Assembly: GCA_964343975.1 (NCBI GenBank)
Contig: CAYFLU010000086.1
Span: 1-13,751 of the forward strand
Direction of reading: 5' to 3'
Length of the DNA stretch: 13,751 bases
Origin: SCUN01 sp964343975
GTDB taxonomy: Bacteria; Acidobacteriota; Vicinamibacteria; Vicinamibacterales; SCN-69-37
The notes below the pieces were generated by a model that was not told where the DNA came from, did not search any database, and saw only the letters and a program-made list of their open reading frames with translations. The translations under genes and the position numbers were made by a program. This document shows positions 7,014 through 13,751 of this stretch, in pieces (position 1 is the first letter of the stretch; each line of letters opens with the position of its first letter).

Positions 7014-7448
7014 CTACCGAATCAAGAACCAAATCAAGGGCAGCCACAGCTCACGTGCGTAGGGCACGGGCTTGCCATCGATCAGCACGTCGCAGCCGGG
7101 CACTCCGCCGACCACTTCATACAGATCACGAAGGCGCAATGGATGTTCGCCGGGCACGAACGTCGCGAGATGCCTGAACGCGGCGCCCTCACCGACATCC
7201 TTCCGCTCATCGGCGTGCGCCATCCGTTCCAGAGCGACGGCGTAGTTGTCGCCGTCAAACTTCGGAAATGACAACGTGACCGAAAACGGCAGAGACGACG
7301 CCCCGAAGATCGCCTCGCGAAGTTCGGGGTGGAGGGTGGCCAGTTCCTGTTCGGAGGGCTGCTCCGGCAGGTCGGCGTACGGCCAAAAACGCTCGAGCGG
7401 ACGATGGACCGGCTGGTCCGGCAGCACGCGCTCGGGGATCTTCGGCAT
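7014..7448 (-). CDS. Uncharacterised 144-residue protein at the end of the nuo operon
   Basis: I do not recognise this family. The frame shows the same GC-ending codon preference as the nuo genes and a balanced, protein-like composition, so it looks genuinely coding. The ATG directly follows the nuoN TAG with no gap, and only a weak ribosome site is visible, which suggests translational coupling to nuoN. The protein appears soluble: a Pro-rich N-terminus (residues 1-36, including ERFWPYADLP), a central SVTLSFPKFDGDNYAVALER stretch, one Cys (119) in GVPGCDVLIDGKPVPYA, and a short hydrophobic end (ELWLPLIWFLIR) too brief for a typical membrane helix. It has no signal peptide and no metal or nucleotide-binding motif. 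Position suggests a link to complex I, such as assembly or an accessory subunit, but it may simply be a co-transcribed neighbour. Confidence 0.7.
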   Translation of the reverse strand: MPKIPERVLPDQPVHRPLERFWPYADLPEQPSEQELATLHPELREAIFGASSLPFSVTLSFPKFDGDNYAVALERMAHADERKDVGEGAAFRHLATFVPGEHPLRLRDLYEVVGGVPGCDVLIDGKPVPYARELWLPLIWFLIR

Positions 7449-8888
7449 CTAGAAGATCGACGCGACGGAGTTCGCCGCAATCGTCATGAGGTTGCCCGGC
7501 AACACGCCGAGATAGAAAACCCCGATCACGGCGAGCGCCAAGCCGAACGCCACCATCGCCGGCACGGTCGGACGATGGCCGGGCGCCGTCTCTTCGGCCA
7601 TGTACATCATCACCACGATGCGCATGTAGAAGAACACGGACACCACGCTCGTCAGCACGCCGAGAATCGCGAGCGCGGTCAGATGCTCCTGCATGGCCGC
7701 GTTGAAGATGTACCACTTGGCCACAAAGCCGACGGTCGGCGGGAACCCACCGAGCGAGAGCAGGAAGATCGTGAGCAGCCCGGCCAGCCACGGGCGATCA
7801 GTCCCGAGACCCGCGAAGTCGCGCACGTCGTCATGCGGTCGATCCGGCGAGGACAACACGGCGAGGATCCCGAACGCGCCGAGGTTCGTCAGCGCGTATG
7901 ACGCGAGGTAGAAGAGAATGGCAGACTTCCCCGCCGCATTCGACGCGACGAGTCCCACCAACAGATACCCGGCGTGCGCAATGCTCGAATACGCGAGCAT
8001 GCGCTTCACGCTGGTCTGCGCGACACCGACGACGGTACCGAGAATCATCGTGAGGCCGGCGATCGCCGACAACACCGGCACCCAGTCGGCGCGCAGCGGT
8101 TCGAACGCCGCCAGGAAGACCCGGACGAACGCGGCAAACGCCGCCGCCTTCACACCGGTCGACATGAAGCCGGTGACGAGCGTCGGGGCGCCCTGATACG
8201 CATCGGGCGTCCACATGTGGAACGGCACGGCCGCCACCTTGAACGCAAACCCCACGAGCAGGAACACCATCGCCAGGATGCTGAGCAGGTTCGGCTCCAT
8301 CCCGCGGCTCGCAATCTGCATCCCCAGCTCGTCGAGCTTGGTCGTGCCCGTCGTCGCGTAGGTCAACGCGATGCCATACAGGAAGATCGCGCTCGAAAAC
8401 GCGCCGAGCACGAAGTATTTGAACGCCGCCTCAGCGCCGTCTTCGCTCGACCGCTTGATCCCGGTCAGCACATACACGCCGAGCGACATGATCTCGAGCG
8501 CGATGAAGATCACGAGCAGGTCCTTGGCCGAGCCCATCAGCATCATGCCCACGACCGAGAACAGCATGATCGCGAAGTACTCGCCGGTCGGCAGCTGATC
8601 GCGTTCCGCCGTGCCCATCGACAGGAACACGGTGAGCAACCCGACCGAGCAGGCCATGATGTTGAAGAACAGCGCGAAGTTGTCCGCGGCCACGACGCCG
8701 AACCCGACGAGGTGGCTGTTCCAGAGCAGTGCCGAGGACGCCGTGGCGCCGACAAGGCCGATCACGCCGAGCCAGCCGAGCGGCATCTCTTCATGCTTGC
8801 GCCGGAAGGCTTCCGCGAGCATCACCGCGCACGCCGACAGCGTGATGATGACGATGGGGACGATGGCTGAGAAATCGCTACGCTGCAT
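7449..8888 (-). CDS. nuoN: NADH-quinone oxidoreductase subunit N
   Basis: One of the three antiporter-like proton-pumping subunits in the membrane arm of complex I. It is 479 residues with about 14 membrane helices. Conserved proton-path residues are present: Lys217 in FKVAAVPFHMWTPDAYQGAP and Lys247 in STGVKAAAFAAF, both at the positions used in E. coli numbering. The antiporter-family segment YSSIAHAGYLLVGLV is also clear. The ATG lies 9 nt after the nuoM stop, and GAGGA overlapping that stop serves as ribosome site. The TAG stop abuts the ATG of the downstream unknown gene. It is last of the recognisable nuo genes in transcription order, as in the common operon layout. Confidence 0.97.
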   Translation of the reverse strand: MQRSDFSAIVPIVIITLSACAVMLAEAFRRKHEEMPLGWLGVIGLVGATASSALLWNSHLVGFGVVAADNFALFFNIMACSVGLLTVFLSMGTAERDQLPTGEYFAIMLFSVVGMMLMGSAKDLLVIFIALEIMSLGVYVLTGIKRSSEDGAEAAFKYFVLGAFSSAIFLYGIALTYATTGTTKLDELGMQIASRGMEPNLLSILAMVFLLVGFAFKVAAVPFHMWTPDAYQGAPTLVTGFMSTGVKAAAFAAFVRVFLAAFEPLRADWVPVLSAIAGLTMILGTVVGVAQTSVKRMLAYSSIAHAGYLLVGLVASNAAGKSAILFYLASYALTNLGAFGILAVLSSPDRPHDDVRDFAGLGTDRPWLAGLLTIFLLSLGGFPPTVGFVAKWYIFNAAMQEHLTALAILGVLTSVVSVFFYMRIVVMMYMAEETAPGHRPTVPAMVAFGLALAVIGVFYLGVLPGNLMTIAANSVASIF

Positions 8889-8897
8889 GATCAGTCC

Positions 8898-10472
8898 TCA
8901 CCGGCCCTCGGGTTGCGCCGGCGTGGGAGACGGCGCCTGAGCCGGCGCGGGCGTCGCGGCGGTCATCGCCGGCTGCCCGCCCACGATGTGCTGCACGACC
9001 TTGCGCACCGACGGCTCCATCGGTTTGAGGAACACGCCCGGCATCACGCCCATGAAGATCGCCATCGCGATCACGGGCACGATCACGATCCACTCGCGGA
9101 CACTGAGATCGCGGAGACCGCGGTTCTTCGTGTTGGTGAGCGGGCCGTAATTGACGCGCTGGAACATCCAGAGCATGTAGACCGCCGACAGGATGACGCC
9201 CGTCGATGCGGTCACCGCCAGCCACGGATGGCTGATGAAAGGGCTCCGGAAGGCGCCGAGCAGGATCAGGAACTCGCCCACGAACCCGTTCATGCCGGGC
9301 ACCGCGATCGAGGCCAACGTCACGAGCAGGAACGCAGCCACGAGCTGCGGCGTGACCGACTTGAGACCGCCGTATTCCGAGATCAGCTTGGTATGGCGGC
9401 GATCCGACAACATGCCGACGATCAGGAAGAGGCCGCCGGTCGAGACGCCGTGCGCGAGCATCTGATACACCGCGCCTTGCACGCCCTGCACGTTGAGCGC
9501 ACAGAGACCGAGCACTACGACACCCAAGTGGCTCACCGACGAATACGCGACGAGCTTCTTCATGTCGGGCTGCACCATCGCCACGAGCGCGCCGTACACC
9601 ACACCGATCACCGCCAGGATGCCGATGACCGGCACCCAGTGCATGGCCGCCTGCGGGAACAGCGGGAAGGCGAAGCGCAGGAGGCCGTAGGTGCCCATCT
9701 TCAGCATGACGCCGGCCAGAATGACGGAACCGGCCGTCGGCGCTTCGACGTGCGCATCCGGCAACCATGTGTGGAACGGAAACAGCGGCACCTTGATGGC
9801 GAACGCCACGGCGAACGCGAGGAAGAGCCACGTCTGCATGCCGGCTGGCACGTTCAGAGCGTAGAGATCGACGATGTCGAAGCTCACGACGCCCGTGACG
9901 GTGCGGTGGTAGTAGGCCAGCGCGATGATGGCCAGCAGCATCAGCACGCTGCCCGCCAACGTGTAGAGCATGAACTTCACGGCGGCGTAGATGCGGCGTT
10001 CGTAGCCCCAGATGCCGATCAGGAAGTACATCGGAATCAGCATCACGTCCCAGAACACGTAGAAGAGGAACAGGTCAAGCGAGACGAATACGCCGACCAT
10101 CGCCCCTTCGAGCGCGAGCATGAAGAAGGACCACGCGGCGACGCGTTTGTCGACCGACTCCCACGAGCACAGCAGGGCGATCGGCGTGAGGAAGGTCGTC
10201 AGCACCACCAGCAGCAGGCTGATGCCGTCGATCCCGACGTGATACGAGATCCCGAAATCCGGCAACCACGCGTGACGTTCGACGAACTGGTACTCCGCCG
10301 AGGCGGCGTCGAAGTGCATCCACATGTAGATGCTGAGTGCGAACTCGATCAGCGCAACGACGAGCGCGAACTGCCGGATCAGCTGGTCGCGGCCGCCCCG
10401 CCCGAGGACCGGCACGAGGAGCGCGCCGACGAGCGGCAAAAGCACGAGAAGGCTCAGGATCGGAAGAGTCAT
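8898..10472 (-). CDS. nuoM: NADH-quinone oxidoreductase subunit M
   Basis: The second antiporter-like proton-pumping subunit of complex I, 524 residues with about 14 helices. It shows FAIKVPLFPFHTWLPDAH (Lys227), GVMLKMGTYGLLRF (Lys258) and YSSVSHLGVVVLGL. In helix 5, where most NuoM proteins have Glu in FWE, this one has Asp142 in FYVFWDVMLIPMYF. A GTG at 10481 would also open the frame, but ATG 10472 is preferred because it forms the usual 4-nt ATGA overlap with the nuoL stop, has GGGTG upstream, and yields the normal N-terminus MTLPILSLLVLLPL. The C-terminus carries an unusual Ala/Pro/Thr-rich tail of about 25 residues (about 500-524). Confidence 0.96.
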   Translation of the reverse strand: MTLPILSLLVLLPLVGALLVPVLGRGGRDQLIRQFALVVALIEFALSIYMWMHFDAASAEYQFVERHAWLPDFGISYHVGIDGISLLLVVLTTFLTPIALLCSWESVDKRVAAWSFFMLALEGAMVGVFVSLDLFLFYVFWDVMLIPMYFLIGIWGYERRIYAAVKFMLYTLAGSVLMLLAIIALAYYHRTVTGVVSFDIVDLYALNVPAGMQTWLFLAFAVAFAIKVPLFPFHTWLPDAHVEAPTAGSVILAGVMLKMGTYGLLRFAFPLFPQAAMHWVPVIGILAVIGVVYGALVAMVQPDMKKLVAYSSVSHLGVVVLGLCALNVQGVQGAVYQMLAHGVSTGGLFLIVGMLSDRRHTKLISEYGGLKSVTPQLVAAFLLVTLASIAVPGMNGFVGEFLILLGAFRSPFISHPWLAVTASTGVILSAVYMLWMFQRVNYGPLTNTKNRGLRDLSVREWIVIVPVIAMAIFMGVMPGVFLKPMEPSVRKVVQHIVGGQPAMTAATPAPAQAPSPTPAQPEGR

Positions 10473-12559
10473 CGCACCCACGCACTGAGGTAGTAGCCGA
10501 CGATCACCACGACGCCGAGGAACAGCGACATGGCATACGCCCGGACCGAACCGGTCTGAAGCCGGCGCAACACCGCGCTCCAGCCGCGCACGACGAGGCC
10601 CACCGCGTTGACCGTGCCATCGATCAGCCCCGCATCCACGCCGCGCCAGAGGAACGACGTCGACACGGCCTTGATCGGTTGGACGATGGCCGCGTTGTAG
10701 AACTCATCCACGTAGTACTTATTGAGGAGCATCCGGTGCACACCGCTGAGGCTCGTCGCCATCGCATCGGCCGTCGCCGGCTTCCACACGAACAGGAACG
10801 TCGCCAGCAGGATGCCACCGAACGCCACGGCCACCGAGAAGGCCATCAGCGTCATCTCCATGCCGCTGTCGGCGTGCTCGGCTGCGGGCGCGTGCTCCAC
10901 CGCCGCCGCCCGTTCGGCCACAGGCTCAGCAGCCGGAGCGCCTTCGGTCAACGGCCGCTCCCCTACCGCGGCGACGGGCGCTTCGACGGTGAAGCTCGGC
11001 TCCAGATACGACTCGATGCGGTTGGCACCGCCGAGCACGTGCGGCACCCCCACATACCCCGCCGCCACCGACCCGATCGCGAGCACGATCAACGCGGTCG
11101 CCATCGCGGGCGGCGCATCGTGCAGATGTCCGCCGTGGCCGTGCGCGTCATGGCCGTGGCCATGCGCATCGTGACCACCATGTCCACCATGGCCGTGCGC
11201 GTCGTGCCCGTGGTCGTCACCGCCCCGCCGCTCACCGAAGAAGGTCAGGTACACCAGACGGAACATGTAGGTGGCGGTCAGGAAGGCCGCGATCACCGCA
11301 AGCGCCCACAGCGTGGTGTGGCCGGACGAGTAGGTCTTCCAGAGAATCTCGTCCTTCGAGAAGAAGCCCGACAGCATCGGGACGCCGGCAATCGCGAGTG
11401 TGCCGACCATGAAGGTCCAGAACGTGATCGGCAAGCCACTGCGCAGGCCGCCCATCTTGCGCATGTCCTGCTCGCCGTGCAGCGCGTGAATCACCGCGCC
11501 GGAACCGAGGAACAGGAGGGCCTTGAAGAACGCGTGCGTGTAGAGGTGGAAGATGCCGCCCGCAAACGCACCGACGCCCATCGCCAGGAACATGTAGCCG
11601 AGCTGCGACACCGTGGAATATGCCAGCACGCGCTTGATGTCGTTCTGCACCAAGCCGATCGTGCCAGCCATCAGCGCCGTGGCGCAGCCGACAATCGCCA
11701 CGACCTGCATCGTCTCAGGCGCGTGCGAGAACAGCACGGCGTTGCGGCCAATCATGTACACGCCGGCGGTGACCATCGTCGCCGCATGGATCAGGGCCGA
11801 CACCGGCGTCGGACCTTCCATCGCGTCCGGCAGCCACACATACAAGGGCAACTGCGCCGACTTGCCCGTGGCTCCCAGGAACAGGAGCATCGTGGCGATC
11901 GTGATCAGGCCCCAGTGCTGCTCCGGCTGCAACTTCGAGACGGCGAGCGCGACCTCCTGAAAGTTCAGCGTGCCGAACAGCGAGAAGATCAGCAACATCC
12001 CGAGGATGAAGCCGAAGTCGCCGATGCGGTTGACGATGAAGGCCTTCTTGCCGGCGTCGGACGCCGACGGCTTCACGAAGTAGAAGCCGATCAGCAGATA
12101 CGAGCAGAGGCCGACGCCTTCCCAGCCGACGAACATCACCGGGAACGACGCGCCGAGCACCAGCACGAGCATGAACGCCGCAAACAGGTTCAGGTAGGAG
12201 AAGTAGCGCGCGAACTCGCTGTCGGTCTCCTCGTGCATGTACGACGTCGAGTAGAGGTGGATCAGCGAGCCGATCCCGGTGATCACGAGGATCATCAGGG
12301 ACGACAGCGCGTCGACGCGCAGCGTGAGCGGAATCGTCAGCGTGTCGGACTGGAGCCAGGTGAAGACCACCTGCTCGATCGCGCGGGTCTCGTGATTCGG
12401 CATCTGCCAGAGATGCCAGACCTGGGAGGCGGCCACACCGAACGACGCGAACATCGCGAGCGTCGCGATGGCGCCCGAGACGGACTTCGCGGACCGTCGC
12501 CCGACAGTGGCGTTGAAGAGGAAGCCGAGGAACGGCAGGAGCGGAATCAGCAGCAGCAC
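10469..12559 (-). CDS. nuoL: NADH-quinone oxidoreductase subunit L, with His-rich insert
   Basis: The distal antiporter-like proton-pumping subunit of complex I, which also carries the long lateral helix along the membrane arm. At 696 residues it is well above the roughly 610-650 of many homologues. Conserved segments are MFVGWEGVGLCSYLLIGFY (Glu147), GATGKSAQLPLYVWLPDAM (Lys233), EGPTPVSALIHAATMVTAG and YSTVSQLGYMFLAMGVGAF. The extra length comes from a loop with 13 His at residues 450-480 and an Ala/Glu/Pro-rich stretch at about 525-566 before the C-terminal helices. The start is GTG 12559, the only in-frame start before an upstream stop at 12572-12574. It lies 4 nt after the nuoK stop. The stop overlaps the nuoM start. 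Confidence 0.97.
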   Translation of the reverse strand: MLLLIPLLPFLGFLFNATVGRRSAKSVSGAIATLAMFASFGVAASQVWHLWQMPNHETRAIEQVVFTWLQSDTLTIPLTLRVDALSSLMILVITGIGSLIHLYSTSYMHEETDSEFARYFSYLNLFAAFMLVLVLGASFPVMFVGWEGVGLCSYLLIGFYFVKPSASDAGKKAFIVNRIGDFGFILGMLLIFSLFGTLNFQEVALAVSKLQPEQHWGLITIATMLLFLGATGKSAQLPLYVWLPDAMEGPTPVSALIHAATMVTAGVYMIGRNAVLFSHAPETMQVVAIVGCATALMAGTIGLVQNDIKRVLAYSTVSQLGYMFLAMGVGAFAGGIFHLYTHAFFKALLFLGSGAVIHALHGEQDMRKMGGLRSGLPITFWTFMVGTLAIAGVPMLSGFFSKDEILWKTYSSGHTTLWALAVIAAFLTATYMFRLVYLTFFGERRGGDDHGHDAHGHGGHGGHDAHGHGHDAHGHGGHLHDAPPAMATALIVLAIGSVAAGYVGVPHVLGGANRIESYLEPSFTVEAPVAAVGERPLTEGAPAAEPVAERAAAVEHAPAAEHADSGMEMTLMAFSVAVAFGGILLATFLFVWKPATADAMATSLSGVHRMLLNKYYVDEFYNAAIVQPIKAVSTSFLWRGVDAGLIDGTVNAVGLVVRGWSAVLRRLQTGSVRAYAMSLFLGVVVIVGYYLSAWVR
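11120..11212 (-). repeat. Tandem-like repeat encoding a His/Gly/Asp-rich loop in NuoL
   Basis: Encodes NuoL residues 450-480, with 13 His in 31 residues built from units of the type HDAHGHGGH (452-460, 463-468 shortened, 470-478). At the DNA level TGGCCGTGCGCGTC (plus-strand reading) occurs at 11136-11149 and 11190-11203, a 54-bp (18-codon) spacing, so the insert likely grew by in-frame duplication. His-rich loops near this place are known in some NuoL proteins. Metal binding is possible but not shown. Confidence 0.85.
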
Positions 12560-12563
12560 GGGC

Positions 12564-12872
12564 TCACCACTTCAGGTTCGTGAACGCATCCGGATTGAGC
12601 GTGTCCTTGTGCCGGAACAGCGCAATCACGATGGCGAGGCCAACCGCAGCTTCGGCTGCGGCCACGGTCATGACGAAGAACACGATGATCTGTCCGTCCA
12701 CCGAGCCGAGGTAACGATCCACGGCCACGAACGTCAGGTTGACGGCGTTCAGCATCACTTCAACGGAGAGCAGGATCGCGATCAGGCTCCGGCGCAGGAA
12801 GACCCCGGCCGTGCCGATCGAGAACAACGCCGCGGAGAGGATCAGGTAGTGGTTCAGCGTAGGTTCGTGCAC
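12564..12872 (-). CDS. nuoK: NADH-quinone oxidoreductase subunit K
   Basis: A small three-helix membrane subunit of complex I (ND4L homologue), 102 residues, normal length. Both membrane-buried glutamates of the proton path are present: Glu38 in LLSVEVMLNAVNL and Glu74 in TVAAAEAAVGLAI. The N-terminal LNHYLILSAALFSIGTAGVFLRR is family-typical. The GTG start at 12872 lies 1 nt after the nuoJ stop and has a strong ribosome site, GGAAGGAG, inside the end of nuoJ about 7 nt upstream, which fixes the start. Four nt separate its TGA from the nuoL GTG. Confidence 0.97.
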   Translation of the reverse strand: MHEPTLNHYLILSAALFSIGTAGVFLRRSLIAILLSVEVMLNAVNLTFVAVDRYLGSVDGQIIVFFVMTVAAAEAAVGLAIVIALFRHKDTLNPDAFTNLKW

Positions 12873-12873
12873 G

Positions 12874-13386
12874 CTAGTTCTCCTTCCGCGCGAGGATGAC
12901 GGCGCCGACCATCGCGAGCAGGATCAGCACGGACGTCGCTTCGAACGCGAACGCGTAGTCGCGGAACAACCGCAGGCCGATCTGATAGACCGACGAGTTC
13001 TGCTCGGCGCCCGCCGGGAACGGCGTCGACCGCAGCCGCGCCAGCGCCCAGAAGACCTCCGCCGCAAGCGCCACCGACAGCACCGCGCCGAAGTGCCGCG
13101 GCTGCGCCCCACCGAGCAGGCGCACGTGGTAGCCCTTGTGCGGATCCTCCGTCGGCGCGTTCAGCAGCATGACGACGAAGAGGAAGAGCACCATGATCGC
13201 GCCGGCGTAGATGATGATCTGAATCGCGGCGACGAACGGCGCGTGCAGCAGGATGTAAAGCCCCGACAGCGCTCCGAACGAGAGGATGAGCAAGAGCACG
13301 CTGTACATCGGGTTGCGCTGCCCCACCACACCGAGCGAGGCCACGACCGCGACGACCGCGAAGATCCAGAAGTAAAGACCGTCCAT
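12874..13386 (-). CDS. nuoJ: NADH-quinone oxidoreductase subunit J
   Basis: A five-helix membrane subunit of complex I (ND6 homologue), 170 residues. The diagnostic third-helix segment IIIYAGAIMVLFLFVVMLLN is clear, preceded by QRNPMYSVLLLILSFGALSGLYILL. The C-terminal helix (EATSVLILLAMVGAVILARKE) is complete. The ATG at 13386 lies 3 nt after the nuoH stop. nuoH is the direct upstream neighbour: nuoI, which sits between H and J in the E. coli-type operon, is absent from this position. Confidence 0.96.
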   Translation of the reverse strand: MDGLYFWIFAVVAVVASLGVVGQRNPMYSVLLLILSFGALSGLYILLHAPFVAAIQIIIYAGAIMVLFLFVVMLLNAPTEDPHKGYHVRLLGGAQPRHFGAVLSVALAAEVFWALARLRSTPFPAGAEQNSSVYQIGLRLFRDYAFAFEATSVLILLAMVGAVILARKEN

Positions 13387-13389
13387 CGG

Positions 13390-13751
13390 TTACCACCCCG
13401 CCCAGAGCACGACCGCGGCCGTGATAAGCAGATTGAGCACCGCCGCCGGCAACAGCCACTTCCACCCAAACTCCATGAGCTGGTCGTAGCGGTAGCGCGG
13501 CAGCGTCCAGCGCATCCAGATGTAGAAGAACAACAGGAAGCCGACCTTCACGAAGAACCAGATCCACCCCAACCACGCCGGCAGCAGCGGACCGTGCCAA
13601 CCACCGAGGAACAGGTCGGTCGCGACCGCCGAGACGGTCGCCATGTTGATGTACTCCGCCATGAAGAACAGCGCGAAGCTCATCGACGAGTATTCCGTGT
13701 GGTAGCCGGCGACCAGTTCCTGCTCGGCTTCCGGGAAGTCGAACGGCGCGC
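13390..13751 (-). CDS. nuoH: NADH-quinone oxidoreductase subunit H, C-terminal part
   Basis: The membrane subunit that forms much of the quinone-binding chamber and links the peripheral and membrane arms of complex I. Only the last 119 residues are in the window, starting at base 13749 on the minus strand. The visible start is the quinone-site loop APFDFPEAEQELVAGYHTEY, one of the best conserved segments of the family, followed by SSMSFALFFMAEYINM and the last helices, ending VLWAGW. The ATG at 13683 lies within this conserved region and is an internal Met, not a start. The frame runs off the window edge. The stop is TAA, 3 nt before nuoJ. Confidence 0.97.
   Translation of the reverse strand, partial: APFDFPEAEQELVAGYHTEYSSMSFALFFMAEYINMATVSAVATDLFLGGWHGPLLPAWLGWIWFFVKVGFLLFFYIWMRWTLPRYRYDQLMEFGWKWLLPAAVLNLLITAAVVLWAGW

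Noticed and set aside
8913..10493. A 526-codon plus-strand ORF opposite nuoM.
   Set aside because: It is an antisense shadow: rich in His, Arg, Asp and Glu with no domain, while the minus strand encodes a clear NuoM.
11120..11212. The NuoL DNA repeat as a CRISPR array or integration site.
   Set aside because: The repeats are codon-phased, imperfect and inside a conserved gene, with no spacer structure. They encode a His-rich loop.
10337..12583. A 748-codon plus-strand ORF opposite nuoL and nuoM.
   Set aside because: Its product is Arg/His/Gln-rich low-complexity sequence, a shadow of the high-GC codon pattern of the true minus-strand nuo genes.

Overview
The window is about 13.75 kb of high-GC DNA and is almost fully coding. 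LPS-heptose genes (a heptosyltransferase-family GT9 enzyme, an O-antigen ligase-type protein and a heptose-7-phosphate kinase) point to a Gram-negative bacterium. A proton-pumping complex I operon points to a respiring one. Base composition and gene content would suit Gemmatimonadota or another high-GC Gram-negative lineage, but no sequence here fixes the taxon. There is no insertion sequence, prophage, CRISPR array, tRNA or rRNA. It reads as ordinary core chromosome.

Layout. (1) 3-3267, plus strand: GT9 glycosyltransferase (5' end outside the window), O-antigen ligase/polymerase-like membrane protein and RfaE1 kinase, joined by 4-nt start/stop overlaps as one LPS/surface-glycan unit. (2) 3264-6514, minus strand: purH (last two steps of IMP synthesis) followed 17 nt later by a GT39 (ArnT-like) membrane glycosyltransferase. 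The GT39 gene converges on rfaE1 so tightly that both stop codons lie in one CTAG. (3) 6515-6948: divergent control region and a cold-shock-domain gene on the plus strand. (4) 7014-13751, minus strand: the distal part of a nuo operon in transcription order nuoH (5' end outside the window), J, K, L, M, N, then a 144-codon gene of unknown function abutting the nuoN stop codon. nuoI is not between nuoH and nuoJ.

How the genes work together. NuoH, J and K form the membrane part near the quinone site, and NuoL, M and N are the three antiporter-like proton pumps. RfaE1 makes an activated-heptose precursor, GT9 enzymes typically transfer heptose to the LPS core, and the ligase-type protein would join polymer to lipid A-core. 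The GT39 enzyme probably modifies lipid A or another envelope acceptor.

The most interesting non-coding signal is the csp leader. A good sigma70-type promoter (6566-6594) is followed by a strong intrinsic terminator (stem 6630-6635/6641-6646 plus T7) before the csp start at 6739. The terminator's 3' arm sequence is repeated downstream at the edge of a second hairpin next to the ribosome binding site. This looks like a terminator/antiterminator switch controlling a cold-shock protein. A second notable feature is a 13-histidine repeat insert in NuoL. No other novel system is evident.
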